Shown here: positions 1-7,275 of the stretch, one piece after another
Numbering within the stretch: position 1 is the first letter of the stretch
How the letters are laid out: each line of letters starts with the position of its first letter
Assembly (NCBI GenBank): GCA_964402055.1
Contig: CAYOAV010000034.1
Location: forward strand, 1 to 20,439
Direction: 5' to 3'
From: UMGS363 sp964402055
GTDB lineage: Bacteria; Bacillota; Clostridia; Oscillospirales; Ruminococcaceae
Length of the DNA: 20,439 bases
The notes under the pieces: model-generated
Databases searched by the model: none
Told to the model about the DNA's origin: nothing
The model's input: the letters and a program-made list of their open reading frames with translations, nothing else
Program-made: the position numbers and the translations under genes

Positions 1-88
1 CGGCATAGCTCGGTATAGATAACGAGGCCGCCATAATTGCCGTACTTAAAATTCCTGCGGCAACTTTTTTAAAATTTGTTAATTTCAT
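1..88 (-). CDS. Secreted protein, N-terminal fragment (signal peptide only)
   Basis: The first 29 codons of a minus-strand gene that runs off the left edge. The start is an ATG at 88-86 preceded by an AAAGGA ribosome binding site about nine bases upstream. The peptide begins MKLTNFKKVAAG, has a basic start, a hydrophobic core rich in Ala, Ile and Leu, and a likely signal peptidase I site near the last visible residues (S-Y-A). That is a classical Sec signal peptide, so the product is exported; nothing of the mature protein is visible and no function can be given. It starts 32 bases after the stop of the tetratricopeptide gene upstream and may share its transcript. Confidence 0.75.
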   Translation of the reverse strand, partial: MKLTNFKKVAAGILSTAIMAASLSIPSYA

Positions 89-120
89 ATTTAAGTTCCT
101 TTCATTATGTTGAAATATTT

Positions 121-1023
121 TTAACTTTTCTTTGAACTGATTTTTTTCCTTGCCCAAAGGAAAAATGTGGCTGAGGTTTCAAAAAGGAAGGAGTTTTCTT
201 CTAATTCGATCAAAAATTCTTCGATAGTGCAGGGATGGTATCCGTGTGGTGACATATTTTCAATAGTTTTCATTAAACGATCTTCCGATATGTTACTGAA
301 AAACATTGCTGTATCTTTGTTTACATTGCTTAGCTTTTTCAGATACTGATTAGCCTTGCGGTAATCTCCGAGTTTATAATATAAAATAGATAACGGAAGT
401 AAAATCTGTGTGCCATCTTCAGGATATTTTTTATAAAGCTTAAGAGCGGATTCTTCATCCTCAAGATATGCGTATATATGCATAAGGCTGTAACGAACGC
501 CTAAATTATCATTAGTGCAAAGCTCCAGCATTTTTTCAAATACAGGAATTGCAAGCCTCATCTGACCGCATTCAACGAAATTTGCGGCATATTTCTCCAG
601 CAAACGCATATAGGGACGTGTTTCAAAAATAAGCCAAAAATCCCCTATATTTTCACTATCAAAAAAGCCCTGTTTCTTTAAATTTTTTTCTGTTTCATCA
701 ATCAGCTCTGCGTATTTTTCATCAAGCTTTTCAGGAGTGTTGCAGCTTAATTCGATAACCGCTGAAAGAGCGTCAACATTATCAGGTTCAAGCTCAACAG
801 CCTTTTTGGCGTATTTCAAAGCGGTCTTTTGCGTTTCAGCTGATTCGGCAAGCTCCAGATAATAATCTGCATCTGGTTTTTCAAGCTCATCATCAGAAGG
901 CTGTTGCGATTGGAATAGATTTGCGACATTTAGTAAGCCATCATCGCTATTATAATCAAGGTCGGGGTTTTCTTCTATAAAGCGTGATATTTCTTTAGAA
1001 AGCTTTTCCATCGGATTTTTCAT
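121..1023 (-). CDS. ST7-like tetratricopeptide repeat protein
   Basis: A 300-residue soluble protein without signal peptide. Residues 55-90 form a TPR-like helical pair (ALKYAKKAVELEPDNVDAL). Residues 134-240 carry the pattern of the bacterial ST7/TPR family: ETRPYMR at 134-140, a second repeat around 147-167, the GVRY motif at 175-178, and further repeats at 181-200 and 207-230. TPR arrays bind other proteins; the partner is unknown. The open frame extends upstream to 1233, but that extension reads straight through a tRNA gene and its terminator, so it is rejected. I chose the ATG at 1023 (MKNPMEKL), with a GGGG about eight bases upstream; the ATGs at 1044 and 1011 are alternatives. No clear promoter is visible between the tRNA terminator and this gene. 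Confidence 0.82.
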   Translation of the reverse strand: MKNPMEKLSKEISRFIEENPDLDYNSDDGLLNVANLFQSQQPSDDELEKPDADYYLELAESAETQKTALKYAKKAVELEPDNVDALSAVIELSCNTPEKLDEKYAELIDETEKNLKKQGFFDSENIGDFWLIFETRPYMRLLEKYAANFVECGQMRLAIPVFEKMLELCTNDNLGVRYSLMHIYAYLEDEESALKLYKKYPEDGTQILLPLSILYYKLGDYRKANQYLKKLSNVNKDTAMFFSNISEDRLMKTIENMSPHGYHPCTIEEFLIELEENSFLFETSATFFLWARKKISSKKS

Positions 1024-1069
1024 AATCAAGCCCCATTCTGCCATTTGCGGCGGTATATATAGATACAAT

Positions 1070-1098
1070 AAAAGGCTATAAGTTGATTTCTTATAGCC
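1070..1098 (-). terminator. Rho-independent terminator of the tRNA-Leu gene
   Basis: On the minus strand a perfect 9-bp stem, GGCTATAAG with CTTATAGCC, encloses a 7-base loop and is followed by TTTT. It begins ten bases after the CCA end of the tRNA gene. Confidence 0.8.
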
Positions 1099-1107
1099 CT
1101 TCGTGAT

Positions 1108-1194
1108 TGGTGCGGATAATGTGACTTGAACACACACGGTATTGCTACCACTAGAACCTGAATCTAGCGCGTCTGCCGATTCCGCCATATCCGC
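1108..1194 (-). tRNA. tRNA-Leu (anticodon CAG), CCA encoded
   Basis: Read on the minus strand, the 7-bp acceptor arms GCGGATA (5') and TATCCGC (3') pair fully and are followed by discriminator A and an encoded CCA at 1110-1108. The anticodon stem CTAGA/TCTAG encloses the loop TTCAGGT, which places CAG at positions 34-36, so it reads the leucine codon CUG. The T arm has the standard TTCAAGT loop, and there is a long variable arm, as expected for a class II tRNA. The total length of 87 bases fits tRNA-Leu. It has its own promoter and terminator and is a single-gene unit. Confidence 0.96.
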
Positions 1195-1239
1195 ATATTT
1201 TGGAAAATCATCATTAATAGAATGATACTTCACCTAAAT

Positions 1240-1268
1240 ATTATATTACATATTTGATCCAAAGTCAA
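1240..1268 (-). promoter_or_regulatory. Sigma-A promoter of tRNA-Leu
   Basis: On the minus strand the -35 box TTGACT (1268-1263) is separated by exactly 17 bases from a consensus -10 box TATAAT (1245-1240). Transcription would begin near 1233, leaving a leader of about 38 bases to be trimmed before the tRNA. Confidence 0.85.
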
Positions 1269-1381
1269 GCAAAGAGCCTTCATTTAACAAAATATTCACA
1301 AATGATAAACGTCATTATGCTACTGAATTTATGGCTTTGGATAGATGTTTTTAGTCAAATATGGGATATATTCAAAAACAG

Positions 1382-1410
1382 TTGACAAGCAGTCTTGTAT
1401 ATGATATAAT
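1382..1410 (+). promoter_or_regulatory. Consensus sigma-A promoter of the methyltransferase gene
   Basis: TTGACA at 1382-1387, a 17-base spacer and TATAAT at 1405-1410: a perfect consensus promoter. The predicted leader of about 70 bases contains two small hairpins, TTTCCC/GGGAAA at 1418-1438 and GTCAT/ATGAC at 1453-1465. Confidence 0.88.
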
Positions 1411-1487
1411 AAAATCCTTTCCCTTAAAATCAGGGAAAATCAATCGAAAACCGTCATTTTATGACATGAAACGAAAGGAGCTTTGGT

Positions 1488-2246
1488 ATGAAACCGATGC
1501 AAAAAGACTGGTACAAAAAAATATGGACTCTTGATATTCAGGATATGTCATGGGTCGAGGACACAAAAAGACAGGTCGATTTTCTTATTGAAAAATTGAA
1601 TCTGACAGGTAACGAAAAAATACTTGATCTTGCCTGCGGATTCGGACGGCATTCTTTGGAGCTTGCAAGACGTGGCTTTGAGGTTACAGGAGTTGACATC
1701 ACACCCGACTATATTACATACGCTTCACAGACAGCTGAAAATGAAAAGCTTAACGCTCGGTTTTTCTGCTCCGATGTCCGTGATGTGAATTTTGAAAATG
1801 AGTTTGATGTTGTGCTTAATATGGCTGATGGTGCTGTTGGTTACCTTGAAAATGATGAGGAAAACCTGAAGATATTTAAAGTAGTATCAAAGGCTCTTAA
1901 ACAGGGCGGAAAGCATTTTATGGATATTATGAACGGCAGCTACGCTGTTACGCATTTCCCCTGTAAGCTTTGGGACGAGGGTGAAAGCTGCCTTACGCTT
2001 TCAAATTTTGAATGGGATAATGAAACGAAAACGCTTATTTATGGTCAGCTTGATTATCGCTACGGTGAGCCTCTGCCAAAGCCTGTAATGGAGGAGGGCA
2101 ACACAATAAGACTGTACAGCCTTGATGAAATAAAGGATATATACAGCAGGCTCGGTATGAGGGTTTATGACAGCTATGCAGATTTCAGCGGCAAAAGATC
2201 CTCGGATAATGATATCCAGCTTATGATTTTCTCTGAGAAGGTGTAA
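1488..2246 (+). CDS. Class I SAM-dependent methyltransferase
   Basis: A 252-residue cytoplasmic protein with the Rossmann-type methyltransferase fold. Motif I is ILDLACGFG at residues 45-53, followed by the ribose-binding acidic residue D70 at the end of strand 2 (FEVTGVDIT) and the adenine-contacting SDVRD at 95-99. The C-terminal half is a mixed-strand substrate domain. The sequence resembles the broad Methyltransf_25/11 group; small-molecule or tRNA/rRNA substrates are possible and I cannot tell which. The ATG at 1488 follows an AAAGGAG site at 1474-1480. The gene stands alone between a consensus promoter and an intergenic hairpin. Confidence 0.88.
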   Translation: MKPMQKDWYKKIWTLDIQDMSWVEDTKRQVDFLIEKLNLTGNEKILDLACGFGRHSLELARRGFEVTGVDITPDYITYASQTAENEKLNARFFCSDVRDVNFENEFDVVLNMADGAVGYLENDEENLKIFKVVSKALKQGGKHFMDIMNGSYAVTHFPCKLWDEGESCLTLSNFEWDNETKTLIYGQLDYRYGEPLPKPVMEEGNTIRLYSLDEIKDIYSRLGMRVYDSYADFSGKRSSDNDIQLMIFSEKV

Positions 2247-2252
2247 TGATGT

Positions 2253-2298
2253 AATTCAATAAGGGGCTTGACTATTGGCCAAGCCCTTTTGTTGAATT
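2253..2298 (+). terminator. Long intergenic hairpin, probable terminator
   Basis: AATTCAA (2253-2259) and AAGGGGCTTG (2261-2270) pair with CAAGCCCTTTT (2280-2290) and TTGAATT (2292-2298), giving a stem of about 18 pairs with one small bulge. The inner arm ends in TTTT, so it can act as a terminator for the methyltransferase gene. The outer arm brings the stem to within eight bases of the next ribosome binding site, so an effect on translation of the next gene is also possible. Confidence 0.6.
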
Positions 2299-2317
2299 GT
2301 TTAAAGAGGTGTAGTGT

Positions 2318-2701
2318 ATGAAAATAGAGCATATTGCAATGTATGTAAATGACCTGGAGGCGGCGAAGGATTTTTTTGTAAAGTATTTTAACGCTTGCCC
2401 CAATAATATCTACGAAAATAAAACAACAGGATTCCGTTCGTATTTTCTTTCCTTTGAAAATGGTGCAAGGCTTGAAATAATGAACAGACCTGAAATGAAC
2501 GATACCGAAAAAACAGAGCTTCGTACAGGCTTTGTTCATATTGCTTTCAGTACAGGTTCAAAGGAATGTGTAGATGAGTTGACCCAAAAGCTAAAAAATG
2601 ACGGATACAGAATCTTATCAGCTCCGAGAACTACGGGTGACGGATATTATGAAAGCTGTATTGTCGGGATAGAAGATAATCTTATAGAGATCACCGTCTG
2701 A
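2318..2701 (+). CDS. VOC superfamily (glyoxalase / bleomycin-resistance fold) protein
   Basis: A 127-residue single-chain vicinal-oxygen-chelate protein made of two beta-alpha-beta-beta-beta modules. The four positions that bind metal in glyoxalase I-like enzymes are present: H5 (EHIAMYV), E53 (ARLEIM), H74 (FVHIAF) and E124 (LIEITV). This suggests an active lyase, isomerase or dioxygenase of unknown substrate rather than a metal-free antibiotic-binding protein. The family acts in the cytoplasm, usually as a dimer. The ATG at 2318 has a GAGG site at 2306-2309. The gene follows the methyltransferase by 71 bases with a hairpin between; I see no separate promoter. Confidence 0.88.
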   Translation: MKIEHIAMYVNDLEAAKDFFVKYFNACPNNIYENKTTGFRSYFLSFENGARLEIMNRPEMNDTEKTELRTGFVHIAFSTGSKECVDELTQKLKNDGYRILSAPRTTGDGYYESCIVGIEDNLIEITV

Positions 2702-2838
2702 AAATTAAGAGCAAAATCTGAACAAAATAATAAAAACTGTCTGTATTTTGGCATTAAAGTACAATATCCTGCTGAATACGTTTACATAATTTGTTAAAAA
2801 TGCACATATTGTTATTGATTTTTTATGAAAATAATGTA

Positions 2839-2867
2839 TTGAAAATACTTTAGCGAAGTGTTATAAT
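2839..2867 (+). promoter_or_regulatory. Sigma-A promoter of ptsI
   Basis: TTGAAA at 2839-2844, a 17-base spacer and TATAAT at 2862-2867. A perfect 10-bp palindrome, TTAACGTTAA, lies at 2872-2881 over the expected transcription start and could be an operator. It does not fit the catabolite-response (cre) consensus well. Confidence 0.82.
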
Positions 2868-2926
2868 AAAATTAACGTTAAAGTGATATTTTAGATAAGA
2901 TGTATACAGCACGGTGAGGTGATCCT

Positions 2927-4588
2927 ATGACAGATTATAAAGGTAAAAGTGTTTTTAAGGGGATATCAGTCGGTAAAATCAAGGTTTATGTCCGCACCGA
3001 TGTTCCTGTCGAGTGCCGCCGTGTGGAAGATACAGAAGCTGAAATGAAGCGTTTTTGTGACGCAAGAAAAATAGCGTCAGAACAGCTTGATGAGCTTTAT
3101 AACATTGCCCTTAGCCAGGTCGGTGATGAGGATGCCGCCATTTTTATGATACATACCATGATGATGGAGGATTTCAGCTATCAAAGCTCCATTGAGCATC
3201 TTATTTCCGACAGCGGATTCAATGCGGAGTATGCCGTTTCCGCAACAGGTCAGAGCTTTTACGATATGTTCCGTAGTATGGATGATCCGTATATGCAGGC
3301 TCGTTCCGCTGATATCAAGGATATTACGACACGTCTTATCGGGATTTTAAGCGGAAGTAAGGAGCAGAGAATAACTGTAGATGAGCCGACTGTTATTCTT
3401 GCCGATGAGCTTTCGCCGAGTGAAATAATGCGTTTTTCGGGAAGTAATACCGTTGCCGTTGTGACAGCAGGAGGCTCTCCAAGCTCGCATACCGCTATCC
3501 TTGCAAGGTCAATGAAGCTGCCTGCTGTTATGGGTGCGGATATTGAGATAACTCCCGAGCTGAACGGCAGGACAGTGCTTATCGACAGCTATGACGGAGC
3601 GATATATCTTGACCCAGATGAAGAATTTATAAGTCATATCCTTTGCAAAAAAGCAAAAGAGGAGCAGAAATATTCAAGGCTTCTTGAATATAAGGGCAGA
3701 GAAAATATCACCGCAGATGGTCATAAGATCAATATTACAGCAAATGTCGGAAGCCTTGCCGAAATTGATGACGCTATTGAAAATGACGCAGGCGGTATCG
3801 GCCTTTTCCGAAGCGAGTATATCTATCTTTCAAAGGATTGTTTCCCATCCGAGGATGAGCTTTTCGAGGTTTATAAATCTGCCGCTGAAAAAATGCAGGG
3901 CAGAGAGATCGTTATCAGAACGCTTGATGTCGGAGCGGATAGACGAATGGCATATTATGGTCTGCCAAATGAAGTAAATCCTGCACTTGGCTGCCGTGGA
4001 ATACGTTTTCTGCTCAATCGCCCCGATATTTTCAAGACCCAGCTAAGAGCATTGTACAGAGCGGCGGCATACGGCAATGTATCAGTGCTTTATCCAATGG
4101 TTTCAACTCTTGTCGATGTCGGCAGAATAAAAAAGATAAATAATGAAGCCGTGCGTGAGCTGTGGCGTGAGGAAGTGCCAATCGGCGATGTGAAGCAAGG
4201 AATACTTGTCGAAACGCCGTCAGCAGTCATAATAAGTGATCTTCTTGCAAGAGAGGTCGATTTCTTAAGCATAGGAACGAACGATTTAGCACAATATTCA
4301 ATGGTAATGGATCGTGAAAATTCAATGATGAATGATTTTTATGACCCCGTTAATATTTCGCTTTTCAGAATGATAAAAATGGTTATCGACAATGCCCATC
4401 GTTACAGAAAAAAGGCGACTATATGCGGCGAAATTGCGGCTGATCATTCGCTTGCACCGATTTTCCTTGCAATGGGAGTAGATGAGCTTTCCGTTATTCC
4501 ATCGGAGATACTTCCGCTTAGAAAAACCGTCTGCACAACGGACGTAAGCCTTGTTTCACAAAATGAGCTTTATAGCCTTTGGGGATAA
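2927..4588 (+). CDS. ptsI: Phosphoenolpyruvate-protein phosphotransferase (PTS enzyme I)
   Basis: Enzyme I takes phosphate from phosphoenolpyruvate and passes it to HPr, driving sugar uptake by the phosphotransferase system; it is cytoplasmic and dimeric. At 553 residues it is close to the usual 570. The N-terminal part carries the swivelling phosphohistidine domain with the active-site H188 in GGSPSSHTAILAR, where the commoner GGRTSH loop has one residue fewer. The C-terminal PEP-binding barrel shows FRSEYIYL, RTLDVGADR, ALGCRGIR, SIGTNDLAQYS and the catalytic C500 in CGEIAAD. Translation starts at 2927 after GAGGTGATCC (2916-2925), a ten-base match to the 3' end of 16S rRNA. No HPr gene is adjacent: the gene has its own promoter and terminator. 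Confidence 0.95.
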   Translation: MTDYKGKSVFKGISVGKIKVYVRTDVPVECRRVEDTEAEMKRFCDARKIASEQLDELYNIALSQVGDEDAAIFMIHTMMMEDFSYQSSIEHLISDSGFNAEYAVSATGQSFYDMFRSMDDPYMQARSADIKDITTRLIGILSGSKEQRITVDEPTVILADELSPSEIMRFSGSNTVAVVTAGGSPSSHTAILARSMKLPAVMGADIEITPELNGRTVLIDSYDGAIYLDPDEEFISHILCKKAKEEQKYSRLLEYKGRENITADGHKINITANVGSLAEIDDAIENDAGGIGLFRSEYIYLSKDCFPSEDELFEVYKSAAEKMQGREIVIRTLDVGADRRMAYYGLPNEVNPALGCRGIRFLLNRPDIFKTQLRALYRAAAYGNVSVLYPMVSTLVDVGRIKKINNEAVRELWREEVPIGDVKQGILVETPSAVIISDLLAREVDFLSIGTNDLAQYSMVMDRENSMMNDFYDPVNISLFRMIKMVIDNAHRYRKKATICGEIAADHSLAPIFLAMGVDELSVIPSEILPLRKTVCTTDVSLVSQNELYSLWG

Positions 4589-4626
4589 AAAAGCCTGCTT
4601 TCGGAAATCCGGGAGCAGGTTTTTTA
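4587..4626. terminator. Bidirectional terminator between ptsI and rhuM
   Basis: CCTGCT pairs with AGCAGG, with an A6 tract on the left side and a T6 tract on the right, so the same hairpin has a U-tract in both directions. It lies between two convergent genes and can end both transcripts. Confidence 0.85.
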
Positions 4627-4673
4627 TCAAATATGGTTTAGAAAAAGTTTGTTAAAGAGGATTATTTCCCTGT

Positions 4674-5720
4674 TTAATCTTTGTTAGTCCTTTCCTCCAA
4701 TTCAAGTAAATACTTATCATAGTCAGAGAGAAATTCTCTATCCTGTATAATACGGTATTTTTCAAATTCTGTTTCCGCGTGGAGCTTTGCGATTTCAGCA
4801 GAGATTTTCCCAGCGTCTTGTAAAATACCATAATCAAACATTTCTATAAAACTATTAAGTCGTTTTTCCCAATCCTCCATAGTAAGAGGAATATGTCTTA
4901 ACGTCATATTTTCGGCAAAATCCAGATATGCGGTAACCATACGATTCAACTGATGTAATTCATTTTCACTCAGATAATTTTTTGCAATCGTCACATCACT
5001 TTTTTTTATTTTACCATTCGGAGCGTCTGCCCATGAGGCAAGACCCATATGTTCCTTTTGATGGTTGGCACGTTCAACGATCAATTCAGCGGCTGTATGA
5101 CCGTGAATCGCAAAGTGCATTTTGTTCTGAACTGTGGCATAAAATCTTTTGGTTGTTGCAGATGTTTTGTCATAGTCTATCGCAGTGGCATAAATATCTG
5201 TGATTTTCTGATAAAACTTTCTTTCGCTTGCACGAATTTCTCTGATACGTTCAAGCTGTTCATCAAAATATTTATCCGTTAGATATGTGCCTTGTTTCAG
5301 ACGCTCATCATCCATAACCCAGCCTTTGATGGTGTATTCTTTCACAATGCCGTTTGCCCACTTGCGGAATTGTACTGCTCGTTCATTGTTTACTTTGAAT
5401 CCAACAGCAATAATCATTTGAAGGTTATAATGATTGGTTTCTCTCTGGACCTGACGAGTGCCTTCATTTTGAACTATTAAGTATTTCTTAATAGTTGATT
5501 CAGGTTCTAATTCGGAATCATCATATATTTTTTTTATATGTTGATTGATAGCTGCAACGCTCACATCGTATAATGTAGCCATCATTTTCTGCGTGAGCCA
5601 TATATTTTCGTTTTCATAACGCATTTCGATACTGTTTTCCTGTTCTCCCACAGAAGCAATATATGTCAGATATTCCGCAGCACTTGCCCGAATGTTTATT
5701 TCCTTTTCCTTTTTTGCCAT
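4674..5720 (-). CDS. rhuM: RhuM family protein
   Basis: A 348-residue protein of the virulence-protein RhuM family, named from a Salmonella pathogenicity island gene; its biochemical role is unknown and it is common on accessory DNA. Residues 40-62 form a helix-turn-helix-like segment (WLTQKMMATLYDVSVAAINQ). Family hallmarks follow: the TIKKYLIVQNEG region at 76-87, HYNLQMIIAVGFKVN at 97-111 and the FRKWAN segment at 118-123. The C-terminal third is helical and charged. The start is set by GGAGGTGA (5732-5725) five to six bases before the ATG at 5720; an in-frame ATG pair ten codons upstream lacks such a site. It begins 63 bases after the GH5 gene on the same strand with no obvious promoter. 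Leu and Arg codons (TTA, TTG, AGG) look more mixed than in the neighbours, which hints at transfer but was not measured. Confidence 0.88.
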   Translation of the reverse strand: MAKKEKEINIRASAAEYLTYIASVGEQENSIEMRYENENIWLTQKMMATLYDVSVAAINQHIKKIYDDSELEPESTIKKYLIVQNEGTRQVQRETNHYNLQMIIAVGFKVNNERAVQFRKWANGIVKEYTIKGWVMDDERLKQGTYLTDKYFDEQLERIREIRASERKFYQKITDIYATAIDYDKTSATTKRFYATVQNKMHFAIHGHTAAELIVERANHQKEHMGLASWADAPNGKIKKSDVTIAKNYLSENELHQLNRMVTAYLDFAENMTLRHIPLTMEDWEKRLNSFIEMFDYGILQDAGKISAEIAKLHAETEFEKYRIIQDREFLSDYDKYLLELEERTNKD

Positions 5721-5783
5721 CTCGGTCACCTCCGTAAAAAGTGTCATCATGCGGTAATACGCTTCAATTCTCTATCCTGCCTA

Positions 5784-6965
5784 TTACTTTGTCGGCACAT
5801 AATCCTCGCCGCTTAAAGCTCTGATAAGTGCAGAGTGCATTTCTTCGCTTCGCCAGGTGTTTGTGCTTCGGTCGAATTGTCCATTGCCGTTATCCCAGAG
5901 GAAGGTCGCAATACCATAATCATGACACATTTTTACAAGCTTTTCGCAGAAGAAAATACAGCTGTCAAAATCATCTCCGCTTGCGGCATATTCTCCGATG
6001 ATAACAGGGATACCCTTGTCAACAAAGCTGGTTTTCATCATTCCGATAAGCGTTTCCATCTGCTCCTGCTCGGCAGACGTTCCCCAGCTGCTCTGTATAT
6101 TTGTCGTGCAGAATTCCCATGGTGTGTAGTAATGCACCGATACGATACATCGTCCTGCAGGGTCTTCGGGCATATGATAAAGACTGCTGCAGGTCATTTT
6201 TATATCCGTCCAGTAGCCTGCTATGAGAAGATGTCGGACTGGATTTTTGCCGCCTGTTGAACGGATAAGGTCAACGAATGACTGATTTAAGCTGTTGAGC
6301 GTTTCATATGCCTTTGTGCTTGAAAGACTGTCAAATCCGACTTCGTTCATACTCTCAAATATGAGATGTTCGTCATAATCCTTGAAGCGGTCAGCGAGTT
6401 GCGACCATAAATTCAAGTAACGTTCAAGAGTTCCGTCATAATCATCTGCGGCATTGCATATCCACGCGCCAAAATCTGGATCGCCGCCGCCATCGTGATG
6501 AATATTTATGATAACATACATACCGATATCATAAGCATAGTCAACGACTTCCTGCACACGATTCAGCCAGCTTTCAGAAATATTGCCGTCAGAATCAATA
6601 TGATCTCTCCAGGTAACAGGTATTCGTACAGCATTCACGCCGCTGTCATATAAAGCCTTGAAAAGCTCTTTAGTTGCGAAAGGATTGCCCCAGAGCGTTT
6701 CATCAGGTTCTGAACCATCGGAAACGTGTTCATCAAGCCTGCCGTCACCGTCACGGTCAGCCTGGCAAGCATCCAAAGTATCGCCAAGATTCCAGCCAAG
6801 TGTCATATCGCTGACAATTTCCTGAGAAGTAAGCAGGGAAATATCCGATGTATTTATATGTTCAATTGCTGCTGTATCAGCTTCGGGAATATAGCTTTCC
6901 TGCGGCACAGAACAGGCAGAAAGCCCGATAGCTGCGGATAAAAGCAGCGAATAAAATATTTTCAT
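5784..6965 (-). CDS. Glycoside hydrolase family 5 (endoglucanase-like) lipoprotein
   Basis: A 393-residue extracellular enzyme predicted to cleave beta-1,4-glucans or related hemicelluloses. It has a lipoprotein signal peptide with lipobox LSAC (lipidated C18), so it should be anchored to the outer face of the membrane. The GH5 barrel shows GWNLGD at 57-62, NAVRIPVTW, the INIHHDG strand with H156 and H157, the acid/base E208 in FESMNEV, the HYYTPW segment, nucleophile E325 in VIIGEYAA, and W357 in FLWDNG. It resembles subfamily GH5_4. An insertion near residues 68-80 carries a calcium-loop-like DRDGDG. No carbohydrate-binding module or full dockerin is present. The start at 6965 has an AAAGGAG site; an upstream extension to 7025 would run over the promoter. 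Confidence 0.92.
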   Translation of the reverse strand: MKIFYSLLLSAAIGLSACSVPQESYIPEADTAAIEHINTSDISLLTSQEIVSDMTLGWNLGDTLDACQADRDGDGRLDEHVSDGSEPDETLWGNPFATKELFKALYDSGVNAVRIPVTWRDHIDSDGNISESWLNRVQEVVDYAYDIGMYVIINIHHDGGGDPDFGAWICNAADDYDGTLERYLNLWSQLADRFKDYDEHLIFESMNEVGFDSLSSTKAYETLNSLNQSFVDLIRSTGGKNPVRHLLIAGYWTDIKMTCSSLYHMPEDPAGRCIVSVHYYTPWEFCTTNIQSSWGTSAEQEQMETLIGMMKTSFVDKGIPVIIGEYAASGDDFDSCIFFCEKLVKMCHDYGIATFLWDNGNGQFDRSTNTWRSEEMHSALIRALSGEDYVPTK

Positions 6966-6992
6966 AGCGTTTCTCCTTTGTTTATTGCATAC

Positions 6993-7025
6993 TACTATTA
7001 TAATAGTAAAAGAGAAAAATTTCAA
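6993..7025 (-). promoter_or_regulatory. GH5 promoter with palindrome over the -10 box
   Basis: On the minus strand TTGAAA (7025-7020), a 17-base spacer and TATAAT (7002-6997). The -10 box sits inside a perfect 16-bp palindrome, TACTATTATAATAGTA (6993-7008). A dimeric regulator bound there would block RNA polymerase, so this is a candidate operator. Confidence 0.8.
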
Positions 7026-7071
7026 TATAAAACCGATAACTTTCGTTTGAATTTGATGAAATGCAGTTTTT

Positions 7072-7150
7072 AAGAATCCGCTGATTAAAGCGAAGCGTTC
7101 GTTTCATAGTTTTAAAAAATGACAGAAACATATTAATCAGCGAATCTTTA
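7072..7150. repeat. Imperfect inverted repeat in the divergent intergenic region
   Basis: CGCTGATTAA at 7079-7088 is the exact reverse complement of TTAATCAGCG at 7133-7142, and the flanks (AAGAATC and AATCTTTA) extend the match imperfectly. About 44 bases separate the arms. The region lies upstream of both divergent promoters, so it is not an ordinary terminator. It may be an old transcription end, a regulator site pair or a degenerate small element. Confidence 0.55.
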
Positions 7151-7212
7151 GCCGTATTGGCGTTTAGTATCAGCACTATTCCGTTGTTTTGATGAATGTT
7201 GTTCCTATACTC

Positions 7213-7241
7213 TTGCCATTGTCCCGATAAAGTGGTATACT
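7213..7241 (+). promoter_or_regulatory. Sigma-A promoter of the tyrosine phosphatase operon
   Basis: TTGCCA at 7213-7218, a 17-base spacer and TATACT at 7236-7241. The short leader repeats ACTATAT twice before the AAGGGAG ribosome binding site at 7264-7270. Confidence 0.72.
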
Positions 7242-7275
7242 ATATTAAAATACACTATATAGCAAGGGAGTTTTT

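Noticed and set aside
1024..1233. N-terminal extension of the TPR protein to 370 residues
   Set aside because: The extension reads through the tRNA-Leu gene and its terminator; the start at 1023 avoids both.
2174..2539. A 121-codon minus-strand frame across the methyltransferase/VOC junction
   Set aside because: It crosses a hairpin and two well-supported plus-strand genes and has no motif.
5835..6260. A 141-codon plus-strand frame inside the GH5 gene
   Set aside because: It is antisense to conserved GH5 catalytic motifs and has no recognisable domain.
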